Shown: positions 1-7,846 of the stretch, in pieces
How the letters are laid out: each line of letters begins with the position of its first letter
Numbering within the stretch: position 1 is the first letter of the stretch
Program-made: the position numbers and the translations under genes
Notes under the pieces: generated by a model
Told to the model about the DNA's origin: nothing
Seen by the model: only the letters and a program-made list of their open reading frames with translations
The model's database searches: none
IMG/VR virus record: IMGVR_UViG_3300025759_000085
Location: 1-64,000 of that record
Length of the DNA stretch: 64,000 nucleotides
From: a virus
Direction: 5' to 3' (one strand)

Positions 1-1
1 A

Positions 2-115
2 GACTCTGCTGATACCAGTAGTCGAGCAGTAGATTGGGGTTGGAATCCAGTAGGTACAGGCCCTAACACATTAATAGAAATTAAAGCGGGCACAGTTACG
101 GTGACGGTAGAATAA
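2..115 (+). CDS. 3' end of a structural gene cut by the left window edge
   Basis: A frame open from base 2 ends with TAA at 113-115, one base before the ATG of the next gene. It encodes 37 residues rich in Thr, Val and Gly, ending in a beta-strand-like stretch (IEIKAGTVTVTVE). No domain can be named from so short a piece. It lies directly before the head-tail adaptor, where capsid decoration or connector genes normally sit. Its phase matches the gene cut by the right window edge (63702 onward), so it may be the tail of that gene if the genome is circular; this is inference. Confidence 0.6.
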   Translation, partial: DSADTSSRAVDWGWNPVGTGPNTLIEIKAGTVTVTVE

Positions 116-116
116 T

Positions 117-842
117 ATGGCTATGACATACAGCGCATTAAAGAGTAACGTAGAACAGATCACTGAGATGGATTTTACTAATGCTCAGCTAGATATGTTT
201 ACGAAACAAGCTGAGCAGAAGATCTATGGGTTTATCAAAGATTTACCTATATTAAGGAAAGATACAACTGTGGAGTTTAACAGGGCAACAGACTTACCCG
301 CAGATTGTTTGTACATACACAGTGTAACTCAAAAATCAGGGGCTGGCGGTACAACTCGCAAAGCGCTTATACAAAAAGATTATGATTTTTTGTTTGAAGC
401 ATATCCTTCATCTGGGGAAGCCACTGATACAGTTGACCCAGAGTTAAAGTATTATGCTCTAAATAGTAGCGCTAACGACAACTACACTGCGTCGCGTATG
501 GTAATTAGTGTTGCTCCTAGGTGGAATACTACGGTTACATGCCTTATAGAGTATCAATATCAACCACGTTCTATAGTAGATACTGATGGAGACGAAGAAC
601 AACCGTGGTTAGGCACTAATTATGATTCAGCTTTGTTAAATGGTGTACTAATTGAAGCTGCACGGTTTATGAAAGCAGAGCCTGATATTCTTCAGTTATA
701 CGATCAACAATATACGTTAGCCATGCAGCAGTTGATGGACAGTGTAAACAAATTGAGTAGTGATTCCTATAGACCCACAACGGCACCACCACAACCGTTG
801 ACTGTACCTGCTCCTGCACAACCACCTCAGAGACAGGAGTAA
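117..842 (+). CDS. Head-tail adaptor (gp4-like connector protein)
   Basis: A 241-residue protein. The N-terminal half is helical (YSALKSNVEQITEMDF, then a long helix to about residue 45), followed by a beta-rich middle, a second helix pair at about 170-215, and a Pro/Gln-rich tail (residues 222-241). This pattern and the position upstream of tail genes match the podovirus adaptors (P22 gp4 / T7 gp11-type) that form a ring under the portal and connect it to the tail. Identification rests on pattern recall and context, not a search. The ATG follows the previous stop by one base, and the next gene begins 3 bp after its stop, so translation is probably coupled. Confidence 0.6.
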   Translation: MAMTYSALKSNVEQITEMDFTNAQLDMFTKQAEQKIYGFIKDLPILRKDTTVEFNRATDLPADCLYIHSVTQKSGAGGTTRKALIQKDYDFLFEAYPSSGEATDTVDPELKYYALNSSANDNYTASRMVISVAPRWNTTVTCLIEYQYQPRSIVDTDGDEEQPWLGTNYDSALLNGVLIEAARFMKAEPDILQLYDQQYTLAMQQLMDSVNKLSSDSYRPTTAPPQPLTVPAPAQPPQRQE

Positions 843-845
843 TAA

Positions 846-1265
846 ATGGCTATTTCACAAGTATTATGTACATCATTTAAGAAAGAGCTATTAGAAGGCA
901 CACATAATTTTGGCTCTCACGAGTTTAGGATAGCTTTGTATACTAACGCGGCTACATTAAATGCGGACACTACTGTGTATTCTACAGACAATGAAGTATC
1001 TGGCACAGGATATGATGCGGGCACTAAAGTAATTGCAGCTAGTACGGTAGCTAGTGGTGATGGTGTAGGGTTTGTTAATTTTTCAGACGCTACTTGGGCT
1101 AGTAGTAGTTTTACGGCTAGAGGCGCATTAATATATAACGCTACACAGGGTAATAAAGCTGTCATGGTATTAGACTTTGGCGACAATAAAACAAGTAATA
1201 ACAGTACGTTTACAGTTGGTATGCCAGCTAATACGTCTACTGCAGCACTTATAAGGATTACATAA
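846..1265 (+). CDS. Small virion structural protein, function unknown
   Basis: A 139-residue protein, Ala/Thr/Ser/Gly-rich and mostly beta-strand in character, with a start (MAISQVLCTSFKKELLEGTHNF) that I recall from uncharacterised phage structural proteins. It has no signal peptide or membrane segment. It sits between the adaptor and a fibre-like protein, and its TAA overlaps the next ATG by one base (TAATG), so it belongs to the head-tail/tail block. A role as a small tail or neck component is likely but unproven. The AGGAG just before 846 supports the start. Confidence 0.55.
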   Translation: MAISQVLCTSFKKELLEGTHNFGSHEFRIALYTNAATLNADTTVYSTDNEVSGTGYDAGTKVIAASTVASGDGVGFVNFSDATWASSSFTARGALIYNATQGNKAVMVLDFGDNKTSNNSTFTVGMPANTSTAALIRIT

Positions 1266-2653
1266 TGAGTACATCTTATACTAGTAACTTAAAATTAGGT
1301 AAACCCGCTGCTGGTGATACTGGCTGGGGTGATGTCATAAATGGCGAACTTACCGACATGATTGAACAAGCAGTAGTTGGTTTGGCTACTATCAATACTT
1401 GGTCTACTAATTCAGCTACGCTAACAACCGCCGATGGGTCTAGTTCTGAAGCGCGTTGTGCGATATTAAAGCTGACCGACACTGGCACAAACCTAACGGG
1501 TGCGGGTACAGTTATAGTACCACCCGCTACAAAACTATACGCAGTTATTAATACTACAGGGCAAACAATAACTGTAAAAACTGCTAGTGGTAGTGGTATA
1601 GCTGTAAAGACTGGCAACCAAGTTAATGTTATATGTGATGGTACTAATGTAATAGAGCAAGATAACTATAGTAACTCTTTAGTAGCTGCAGCCATGCAAT
1701 CAGATAGCCTAGTGCTTGCTTCAGGTGCAACAGTAACAGAGATTGCTGATGAAGATACTATGTCTTCTAATAGTGCTACAAAGCTAGCCACACAACAATC
1801 TATCAAAGCCTATTCAGATACTACAGGTTCTATACGTAGGTCAGAAAGATTCTATCCGTGGGCTAGCGCTGGTTCTGGTCTTAATGGTACGCAACCACCA
1901 TATATATCTATAGCAAATGACGCTACTGAAACTATAGGTACATTTGACTTGTATGGTAATGCTCGTACTGTGTTTCAGGAACTAGATTTAGCCATAACTG
2001 GCACGCTGTCTTTTAGTGGCACTAAAACTATCCCAACACTATCTGATGCTATAGTACGCGTACAACGAAAATCAGCGGGCGCTACAGGCACAAGCATTGG
2101 TACAGTAGCTGTGGCTGACGCTAAAAAAGGTGGCTCTAATTCGTATTGGTACGAAATACAAGTATCTGGAGACCAAACAAGTAAAATTGATTCCTTTAGT
2201 TGGTTAGATGATGCTGCTGATGGCGCTAGTAAAAAGAAAATTCAAAGCGCTACTTACGACGATGGTACAGGTAGAACTTCTATAGTTTACGACAATGCCG
2301 CTTCTAGTGCAGGTTTGTTTAGTGGCACAGGTGGCACAGTCTATGTAAGTTCTTCTGGTTTTGAAAGTGTGGGTACTTGGGTTACAGCGGTACCAAACGT
2401 GCCTGATGCTAGCACAGAGTCTCTAAATGAGACCTTTACCATAGGTAAAATTATACCCATAAACGGTTCTGGCTCTGCAATTACCACCCAAGAAACCTTT
2501 ACACTACCTACATTAAAGTTAGTGCCTGATTCGGGAGGGCCTGATAACGTTGAAATGCGCGTGCAAATACTCATGGGGCCTGTAAGTAACGTGGGATCAT
2601 TTACATTTAACGTGTTACAAGTAGACCAAACAAACGTAACAAGGCCAGTATAA
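1265..2653 (+). CDS. Tail fibre-like protein
   Basis: A 462-residue protein. The N-terminus (LGKPAAGDTGWGDVINGEL, about residues 11-29) is the attachment-type start seen in many marine phage fibres. Residues 155-185 carry the common fibre linker in which IADEDTMSSNSATKLATQQSIKAY gives way to the shaft. The rest is low-complexity beta-rich sequence with short Gly/Ser/Thr turns, ending in a likely receptor-facing tip. It probably forms trimers at the tail and contacts the host surface. No catalytic motif is visible. The gene starts on the stop of its upstream neighbour (TAATG). Confidence 0.65.
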   Translation: MSTSYTSNLKLGKPAAGDTGWGDVINGELTDMIEQAVVGLATINTWSTNSATLTTADGSSSEARCAILKLTDTGTNLTGAGTVIVPPATKLYAVINTTGQTITVKTASGSGIAVKTGNQVNVICDGTNVIEQDNYSNSLVAAAMQSDSLVLASGATVTEIADEDTMSSNSATKLATQQSIKAYSDTTGSIRRSERFYPWASAGSGLNGTQPPYISIANDATETIGTFDLYGNARTVFQELDLAITGTLSFSGTKTIPTLSDAIVRVQRKSAGATGTSIGTVAVADAKKGGSNSYWYEIQVSGDQTSKIDSFSWLDDAADGASKKKIQSATYDDGTGRTSIVYDNAASSAGLFSGTGGTVYVSSSGFESVGTWVTAVPNVPDASTESLNETFTIGKIIPINGSGSAITTQETFTLPTLKLVPDSGGPDNVEMRVQILMGPVSNVGSFTFNVLQVDQTNVTRPV

Positions 2654-2859
2654 TGGAAGATAGCAGAGAAGCCCTACTTAAATTAGAAGCTCACGAGCGC
2701 GAATGTGCTCAACGCATGAAAAACATACAATTTCAATTAGATACTGTTGATAAGCGTTTAGATCAAGGTATGCACAAATTTAAGAGTATAGAACGCCTAT
2801 TATGGCTTCTCTACCCGCTAATTTTAGGATTAGATGTCATTGGTCAAAGACTTTTGTAA
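2653..2859 (+). CDS. Small coiled-coil protein with C-terminal membrane segment
   Basis: A 68-residue protein. Residues 1-45 are charged and helical (heptad-like), and residues 47-64 (ERLLWLLYPLILGLDVIG) form a single hydrophobic segment. This XhlA-like layout, an amphipathic helix plus a C-terminal anchor, is typical of accessory membrane proteins near lysis cassettes, but the family cannot be assigned. It overlaps the fibre gene by one base and the following secreted-protein gene by 26 bp. Confidence 0.55.
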   Translation: MEDSREALLKLEAHERECAQRMKNIQFQLDTVDKRLDQGMHKFKSIERLLWLLYPLILGLDVIGQRLL

Positions 2860-3496
2860 AATTTGTTTCTTATTGTTTACATTGTTTACTACAGTTGCCA
2901 TAGCAAACCAACAAGATGGGTCACTAAATACATATAATGGTGATGGTAGCAACGTAAATAGTAATAACAACACGGAAGACAAGTCCGTTAGCAATACATA
3001 CAACGGTGCAGGGTCTAGCAGTGAAATGCCTGTAGGAAGTGCGATTAGTCCTAGTTATATGAGTAATGGCATGGATACTTGTCTAAAAGGTACAGGGGGG
3101 TCATTACAAACTGTAGGTGTTGGTATTAGTAGTGGTAGCTATGACGTTGATCCTGAATGTAACAGACGTAGAGATGCTAAAGTATTATCTGATTTGAACA
3201 TGAAAGTAGCTGCTGTAGCTAGAATGTGTCAGTCAGTAGATGTGTGGAAAGCTATGTTTATATCAGGCACGCCCTGTCCTATACTTTCAAATGGTAGATT
3301 GATTGTAGGTAAAAGAGCTTTTCTTGTTATGAAGATGAACCCTGAAACTTATATACCAGACTATAATAAAAAGACAAAGGAGTGGTACAATACAATTCTA
3401 AAGATAGGAGAAACTGTTGAAGATGAAGAAGAAGATACTAGCTCTATTAGCGATAAGTTCCGTAGCTCAATCAGACCAACTGGACAATCTGATTGA
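2834..3496 (+). CDS. Secreted (Sec signal peptide) protein of unknown function
   Basis: A 220-residue protein. Residues 1-24 form a signal peptide: Lys, then a Phe/Leu-rich core, ending in AIA before NQQ. The mature part begins with an Asn/Gly/Ser-rich stretch (about 25-75) containing two NTYNG-type repeats. A compact region with four or five cysteines (about 88-160) follows, which could form disulfides in the periplasm. The C-terminus is acidic (EDEEEDTSS). Its position before the lysis genes suggests an envelope-directed role, but no family is recognised. AGGA lies upstream of the ATG. The 3' end overlaps the next gene by 74 bp. Confidence 0.55.
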   Translation: MSLVKDFCKICFLLFTLFTTVAIANQQDGSLNTYNGDGSNVNSNNNTEDKSVSNTYNGAGSSSEMPVGSAISPSYMSNGMDTCLKGTGGSLQTVGVGISSGSYDVDPECNRRRDAKVLSDLNMKVAAVARMCQSVDVWKAMFISGTPCPILSNGRLIVGKRAFLVMKMNPETYIPDYNKKTKEWYNTILKIGETVEDEEEDTSSISDKFRSSIRPTGQSD

Positions 3497-4259
3497 TACA
3501 TCCAGTGCGATTGTAGATCAGATAGACAAAGGAATTGCGTATGTTGGTTCTGCCTCTGAGTATTCTTATCTTGGTACTTCTCTCTCTGATGGCAGTGTTT
3601 CAGAGTCCGCGCATATTACCTCACAACAGATTCAAGCATACAATGATGCTCTTTCTGGTATGGCTAGTTACATGCCTTATGGTGATGTACTCGCTGTCTT
3701 AAACGAACAAGCAAATACAGAACTTGAACTTATGGATCAGGCTGTAGATGTGTTTACTGAAGCTGTTGTAGAAATGGTACAAGTAGTACAGGTAGCTGAG
3801 ATGGCAGAAGAAGCATCTACTCCAGACGAAGAAGCTCAGGTACAAGAATTTGTAGCAAACAACCAAGAAGTTCTAACAATCACACAAGAAGAAGTTACCG
3901 AATATAACCAGTCTATAGATGACATTGAGACGCACGCGAACAATGCTAGCGCATTTATTGCAGTAGCCGCAAACACAGATGCGGTGGACTTTTTACAACA
4001 AGGTGCTGAGAACAACAATACGACAGCAGAACAAGCTACTTTGACTTATAGCGCAAATAACCAATGGGTAAAGATGCAATGGTCTGGTACTACCAACGCG
4101 TCTGCTGTATACCTAAATGGACAATCTTTTGGTCTAGATATGTACGTAAGTGAGGCTGACATACTAATTGCTGGACAAGAGTCTGAGTTTTACCTGACAG
4201 GCCCTACAGCGCAAGGATATGATTGCTTTATGTACGGAGACTGTAACTATGAGCCTTGA
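3423..4259 (+). CDS. Second secreted protein of unknown function
   Basis: About 278 residues. The N-terminus (MKKKILALLAISSVAQSDQL) is a clear Sec signal peptide without a lipobox cysteine. The mature chain is acidic and strongly helical at about 30-190 (Glu/Gln/Val heptads). It ends in a small beta region with two cysteines close together near the C-terminus (YDCFMYGDC). I chose ATG 3423. A TTG at 3417 is in frame and closer to the AGGAG at 3406-3410, so the start could be six bases earlier. The signal peptide is encoded within the out-of-frame acidic tail of the preceding gene. Confidence 0.55.
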   Translation: MKKKILALLAISSVAQSDQLDNLIDTSSAIVDQIDKGIAYVGSASEYSYLGTSLSDGSVSESAHITSQQIQAYNDALSGMASYMPYGDVLAVLNEQANTELELMDQAVDVFTEAVVEMVQVVQVAEMAEEASTPDEEAQVQEFVANNQEVLTITQEEVTEYNQSIDDIETHANNASAFIAVAANTDAVDFLQQGAENNNTTAEQATLTYSANNQWVKMQWSGTTNASAVYLNGQSFGLDMYVSEADILIAGQESEFYLTGPTAQGYDCFMYGDCNYEP

Positions 4260-4725
4260 GGATACGGAACTAAAGATTGGCGGTACATCGTTTAAGGGTG
4301 TATGGATTGCCATAGTTTTAGGTATCGGTTCTACTATTGGTGGTGGAGTATGGACAGCAAGCAGTTTGTACTCTAGACTAGAGTCTGTGGAAGCTAGGGT
4401 AATACCTGATGTAGCGCCTATTGAAGAGAAAATATCGCTTATAGAAACACAACTAAGAGATAACAACGTAGCGCAGTTACAAGGTAAGCTAGCTGAATTG
4501 GGTACTAACTTAGTTACTATCAAAGATAATTACGATAAGATGTTAGAGTTCAAAGAAGATATAGGTGAACTAAAACAGAAAGTAACCAAGATGGAAACTG
4601 TAGTACAAAAAGCTGAGTTAGTTACAAAAGAAGTAAAAGAATTTGAGGACGACATAAAGATAGTCAAGAAAGAGATTCAAGATCTCTGGGATGGAATGGA
4701 CTACTTATCTAATCCTCTAAAGTGA
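4249..4725 (+). CDS. Membrane-anchored coiled-coil protein of the lysis region
   Basis: With the ATG at 4249 (GGAG at 4236-4239, nine bases upstream) the protein has 158 residues. A longer frame from 4219 lacks a ribosome site. Residues about 18-40 form one Gly-rich membrane segment. Residues 42-150 are a long charged coiled coil containing repeated Glu-Lys heptads. An N-terminal anchor with a periplasmic or cytoplasmic coiled coil is compatible with an i-spanin or holin-accessory role, but no outer-membrane partner is seen and the assignment is open. The gene overlaps its upstream neighbour by 11 bp and sits 7 bp before the holin. Confidence 0.5.
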   Translation: MSLEDTELKIGGTSFKGVWIAIVLGIGSTIGGGVWTASSLYSRLESVEARVIPDVAPIEEKISLIETQLRDNNVAQLQGKLAELGTNLVTIKDNYDKMLEFKEDIGELKQKVTKMETVVQKAELVTKEVKEFEDDIKIVKKEIQDLWDGMDYLSNPLK

Positions 4726-4732
4726 GGTACGT

Positions 4733-5104
4733 ATGTTACAGAATCTTATCGGCCCTATAGCTAATATAGCTGGGGGTTACTTAAAAAATAAAGCCGAAGA
4801 AAAACAGGCTAAACACAAAGCCAAGATGAAAGTCATTGAGAATGACGGTGAGTGGGAATCAAAGATGGCTGATGCCTCTGCCCATAGCTGGAAAGACGAA
4901 TTTTGGACAATTATTTTATCTGTGCCCATCTTTATGATAGGTTATTCTATCGTAGTAAATGACCCGTCTGTGGTTGATAGAGTAGAATCAGGGTTTGCTG
5001 CGTTATCTCAACTTCCTGAGTGGTACCAATATTTGCTTTTTATTGCCATAAGTTCTAGTTTTGGTATTAAAGGTGTTTCTAAACTAATGAGTCTAAGAAA
5101 ATGA
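4733..5104 (+). CDS. Holin, three-transmembrane (GTA/phage type)
   Basis: A 123-residue protein with a short amphipathic N-terminus, a basic helix (residues 18-35), and a motif KDEFWTIILSVPIFMIGYSI that begins the first strong membrane segment (about 53-74). A second follows at about 98-115, and a weaker N-terminal hydrophobic stretch lies at 2-18. The size, the DEFWT entry and the location directly upstream of an endolysin match the 3TM holin family known from gene-transfer agents and tailed phages. It would open the inner membrane to release the endolysin. GAGG precedes the ATG, and the stop overlaps the endolysin start (ATGA). Confidence 0.7.
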   Translation: MLQNLIGPIANIAGGYLKNKAEEKQAKHKAKMKVIENDGEWESKMADASAHSWKDEFWTIILSVPIFMIGYSIVVNDPSVVDRVESGFAALSQLPEWYQYLLFIAISSSFGIKGVSKLMSLRK

Positions 5105-5448
5105 ATTTAAAGTATTTTAAGGTAGAAGATTTTAACTGTCAGGAAACTGGTGAGAATGAGATGTGTCCTGACTTCTTGCAGAAACTTGATGCACTGCGTG
5201 AGGTGTGTGGGTTTCCGTTTATTATAACTAGTGGGTACAGATCGCCTAACCACAGTATTGAAGCTGCTAAAGCTAAGCCGGGAACACATGCACAGGGCAT
5301 TGCCGCAGATATTAAAGTAACTGGTGGGGCACAGCGTATGGCTATTATACGTAATGCTTCTATTATGGGCTTCAACGGTATTGGTGTCGCTAAAACTTTT
5401 GTACACGTGGACACGCGAGAGACTACCCCAGTAGCTTGGAAATACTAA
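5101..5448 (+). CDS. Endolysin, peptidase M15 (zinc D-Ala-D-Ala-type carboxypeptidase)
   Basis: A 115-residue single-domain enzyme of the M15 family. Visible motifs are ITSGYRSPNH (residues 42-51), GTHAQGIAADI with zinc ligands His63 and Asp70, and TFVHVDTR with His102 and Asp104. All expected zinc and catalytic positions are intact. It cuts peptide cross-links of peptidoglycan at the end of infection. It lacks a signal peptide, so export depends on the holin encoded immediately upstream (4-bp ATGA overlap). Confidence 0.85.
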   Translation: MNLKYFKVEDFNCQETGENEMCPDFLQKLDALREVCGFPFIITSGYRSPNHSIEAAKAKPGTHAQGIAADIKVTGGAQRMAIIRNASIMGFNGIGVAKTFVHVDTRETTPVAWKY

Positions 5449-5449
5449 T

Positions 5450-7846
5450 ATGCCACTAAGTAAACTTCAGTTTAATCCCGGAATAAACAAAGAGATAACT
5501 CAATATTCCAACGAAGCGGGCTGGAACGACTGCGACAAGGTGCGCTTTCGTCAAGGTTATCCTGAAAAAATTGGTGGGTGGCGTAGATATGGTAAGAACA
5601 CGTTTACAGGTGTTTGTAGATCACTACATCAGTGGATTAGTAATGCTTTTGTAAAGTATATTGGTCTAGGTACAAATGTTAAGTTTTTTGTAGAAACGGG
5701 TACTGTGTACTACGATGTCACACCTATAAGACTTACCGCTACTTTGGGGTCTAATCCTATAACAACAGCCAATACTTCTAAAATAGTGACTGTAGCACAT
5801 TCTAGTCATGGGGCTACGTTAGGTAGCTATGTCACGTTATCAGGTGTATCTGGCACTATAAACAATGTACCGGCATCAGACTTAAATAAAGAGCATGTAA
5901 TTAAAAGTGTGGCGGCTGATGGTAATTCGTATACTATTGAAGTGGCTACTACAGCTAACGGAAATGGAGCTGGTGGGGGTGGTTCAGTAGTTGCTACATA
6001 CCAAATAAATGCTGGCCCTGACTTTCAGATACCTACACAAGGTTGGGATTCTTTAGATTGGAACGACAGCACATGGAATGGTAGTGCTGGTGGTACAGAA
6101 GAGTTACGTGTGTGGAACCAAGCTAATTTTGGTGAGGACTTAATTATAGGCCCTCGTGGTGGTGAATTATACTATTGGGACACAAGTGCAGGTACAGGCA
6201 CTAGAGCAGTAACTGTAAAGGACGTAAACAATGGCACGGCTGTAAGCCTCACTAAAACGTCAACTGGCTCTATAATTGAGAGTGCCCCATATATAACTAA
6301 CATAGATGCAGCTGTTGGTAAAACAATTAGAATAGGGGCTGTAGTTACATGCACCACTGCGGATAGAATACCTGCGGGTACAACTGTTGTATCTGTAAGT
6401 GCTAATGGTCAAGTTGTTAATATAAGTCAGAACCCTATAAACACAGGTGTAAACCCTATACACGGCTTAACTTACAATTTTGATGACAACCCTATATCAG
6501 TTGTTGGAAACTCTAAAACAATAACTGTATTTGATCCTACATTAGAAAGAGTCTATGAAGCTGGTCAACACGTAACTTTAGCTGGAGCTACTACCATATA
6601 TGGGATTACTGCGAGTGTAATAAACCAAAGACATAAAATAGCTACGGTAGACTCTGCTGCTAATACTTATACTATAGACATAGCTGATGCGGAACCTGCT
6701 TCTACTTCAGCTTCTGGGGGTGGATCAAGTGTTACAGCGCAGTATGAACTTTCTGCGGAAGTACCTGTCGTACAAAATCACTTGATAGTATCTGACTCTA
6801 GCCGTTTTGTATTTTGTTTTGGAACTAATGAGTTTGGAGACACTACAGAAACACTTAACCCCATGTTAATACGCTGGTCAGATCAAGAAGATATGTTTGA
6901 CTGGCGACCACGCTCTACTAACCAAGCGGGAGACATACAGCTATCACAAGGCACCGAGATCGTAACTACACTCCAATCACGCCAAGAAATATTGGTTTTC
7001 ACCGATGCTGCGCTGTATTCGTTGCAGTATGTTGGAGCGCCAGTGGTATGGAGTTCTACGTTGATGGGATCAAACATGTCAGTTATTTCATCGAAGGCCG
7101 CTGCTTACGCCAACGGAGTCGCGTATTGGATGGGAGTGGGCAAGTTTTACAAATACGATGGCACGGTGCAACCCTTGAGATGCGATGTAAGAAAGTTCGT
7201 GTTTGATGACATGAACCCCGGACAACAAGGGCAAGTATTTGCTGGCTCGTTAGAAGAATATCACGAGATATGGTGGTTCTATGTATCTAAGTCAAACACA
7301 ACTAAAATAGCGCCAGACAAGTATGTAGTCTATAACTATGCCGAAGACGTTTGGTATGTAGGTACGCTAGATCGTAGTGCTTGGTTAGATTCGCCTATAA
7401 ATGATTTCCCATTAGCAGCTACTAATACATATAACTTAGTAGAACATGAGAATGGTAACGATGATGGTCAAGCTGCTATAACCTCTCCTATAAATGCTCA
7501 CATAACATCAGGTAGATTTGGTATAGAGTCTGGTAATAGTTTTACGTTTGTAGATAAATTAGTTCCTGATATGTCTTTTGTTGGTTCTGATTCGGATGCC
7601 CCTAGCGCTGATTTTACTGTAATAGCGGGTAACGAGCCGGGATCTTTAGATCATGCTTCTATGGGTGGCGATAGTGAACGAGAAGTACAAGTATCTACTG
7701 AGATTAACAACTATACAGACATAGTAAACATACGCATGCGTGGTAGAGATATGGCTCTTAAAATATCTTCTGACTCTCTGGGCACAAGGTGGCAGTTAGG
7801 TACGCCTAGATTGAACATGCGTCCAGATGGTAGAAGAGGTAAGTAG
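5450..7846 (+). CDS. Tail stabilisation / tail accessory factor, P22 gp10-like, enlarged
   Basis: A 798-residue protein. The N-terminus (PGINKEITQYSNEAGWNDCDKVRF...GGW) and the later blocks around FCFGTNEFGDTTETLNPMLIRWSDQED and the GVAYWMGVGKFYKYDG region are those of P22 gp10-type tail accessory proteins that plug the portal-adaptor tube. P22 gp10 has about 470 residues. Most of the excess here comes from two inserted beta-rich modules, about residues 97-190 and 347-440. They resemble each other (NPI...VTVAHSSHGA / NPI...ITVFDPTLE starts, VTLSG/VTLAG, YTIEVA/YTIDIA, then a Gly-rich turn). The ATG lies one base after the endolysin stop. Confidence 0.75.
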   Translation: MPLSKLQFNPGINKEITQYSNEAGWNDCDKVRFRQGYPEKIGGWRRYGKNTFTGVCRSLHQWISNAFVKYIGLGTNVKFFVETGTVYYDVTPIRLTATLGSNPITTANTSKIVTVAHSSHGATLGSYVTLSGVSGTINNVPASDLNKEHVIKSVAADGNSYTIEVATTANGNGAGGGGSVVATYQINAGPDFQIPTQGWDSLDWNDSTWNGSAGGTEELRVWNQANFGEDLIIGPRGGELYYWDTSAGTGTRAVTVKDVNNGTAVSLTKTSTGSIIESAPYITNIDAAVGKTIRIGAVVTCTTADRIPAGTTVVSVSANGQVVNISQNPINTGVNPIHGLTYNFDDNPISVVGNSKTITVFDPTLERVYEAGQHVTLAGATTIYGITASVINQRHKIATVDSAANTYTIDIADAEPASTSASGGGSSVTAQYELSAEVPVVQNHLIVSDSSRFVFCFGTNEFGDTTETLNPMLIRWSDQEDMFDWRPRSTNQAGDIQLSQGTEIVTTLQSRQEILVFTDAALYSLQYVGAPVVWSSTLMGSNMSVISSKAAAYANGVAYWMGVGKFYKYDGTVQPLRCDVRKFVFDDMNPGQQGQVFAGSLEEYHEIWWFYVSKSNTTKIAPDKYVVYNYAEDVWYVGTLDRSAWLDSPINDFPLAATNTYNLVEHENGNDDGQAAITSPINAHITSGRFGIESGNSFTFVDKLVPDMSFVGSDSDAPSADFTVIAGNEPGSLDHASMGGDSEREVQVSTEINNYTDIVNIRMRGRDMALKISSDSLGTRWQLGTPRLNMRPDGRRGK

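Noticed and set aside
3423-4725. Secreted and coiled-coil genes as an Rz/Rz1-type spanin pair
   Set aside because: The overlapping exported gene has no lipobox cysteine, and the anchored coiled-coil gene has no embedded partner.
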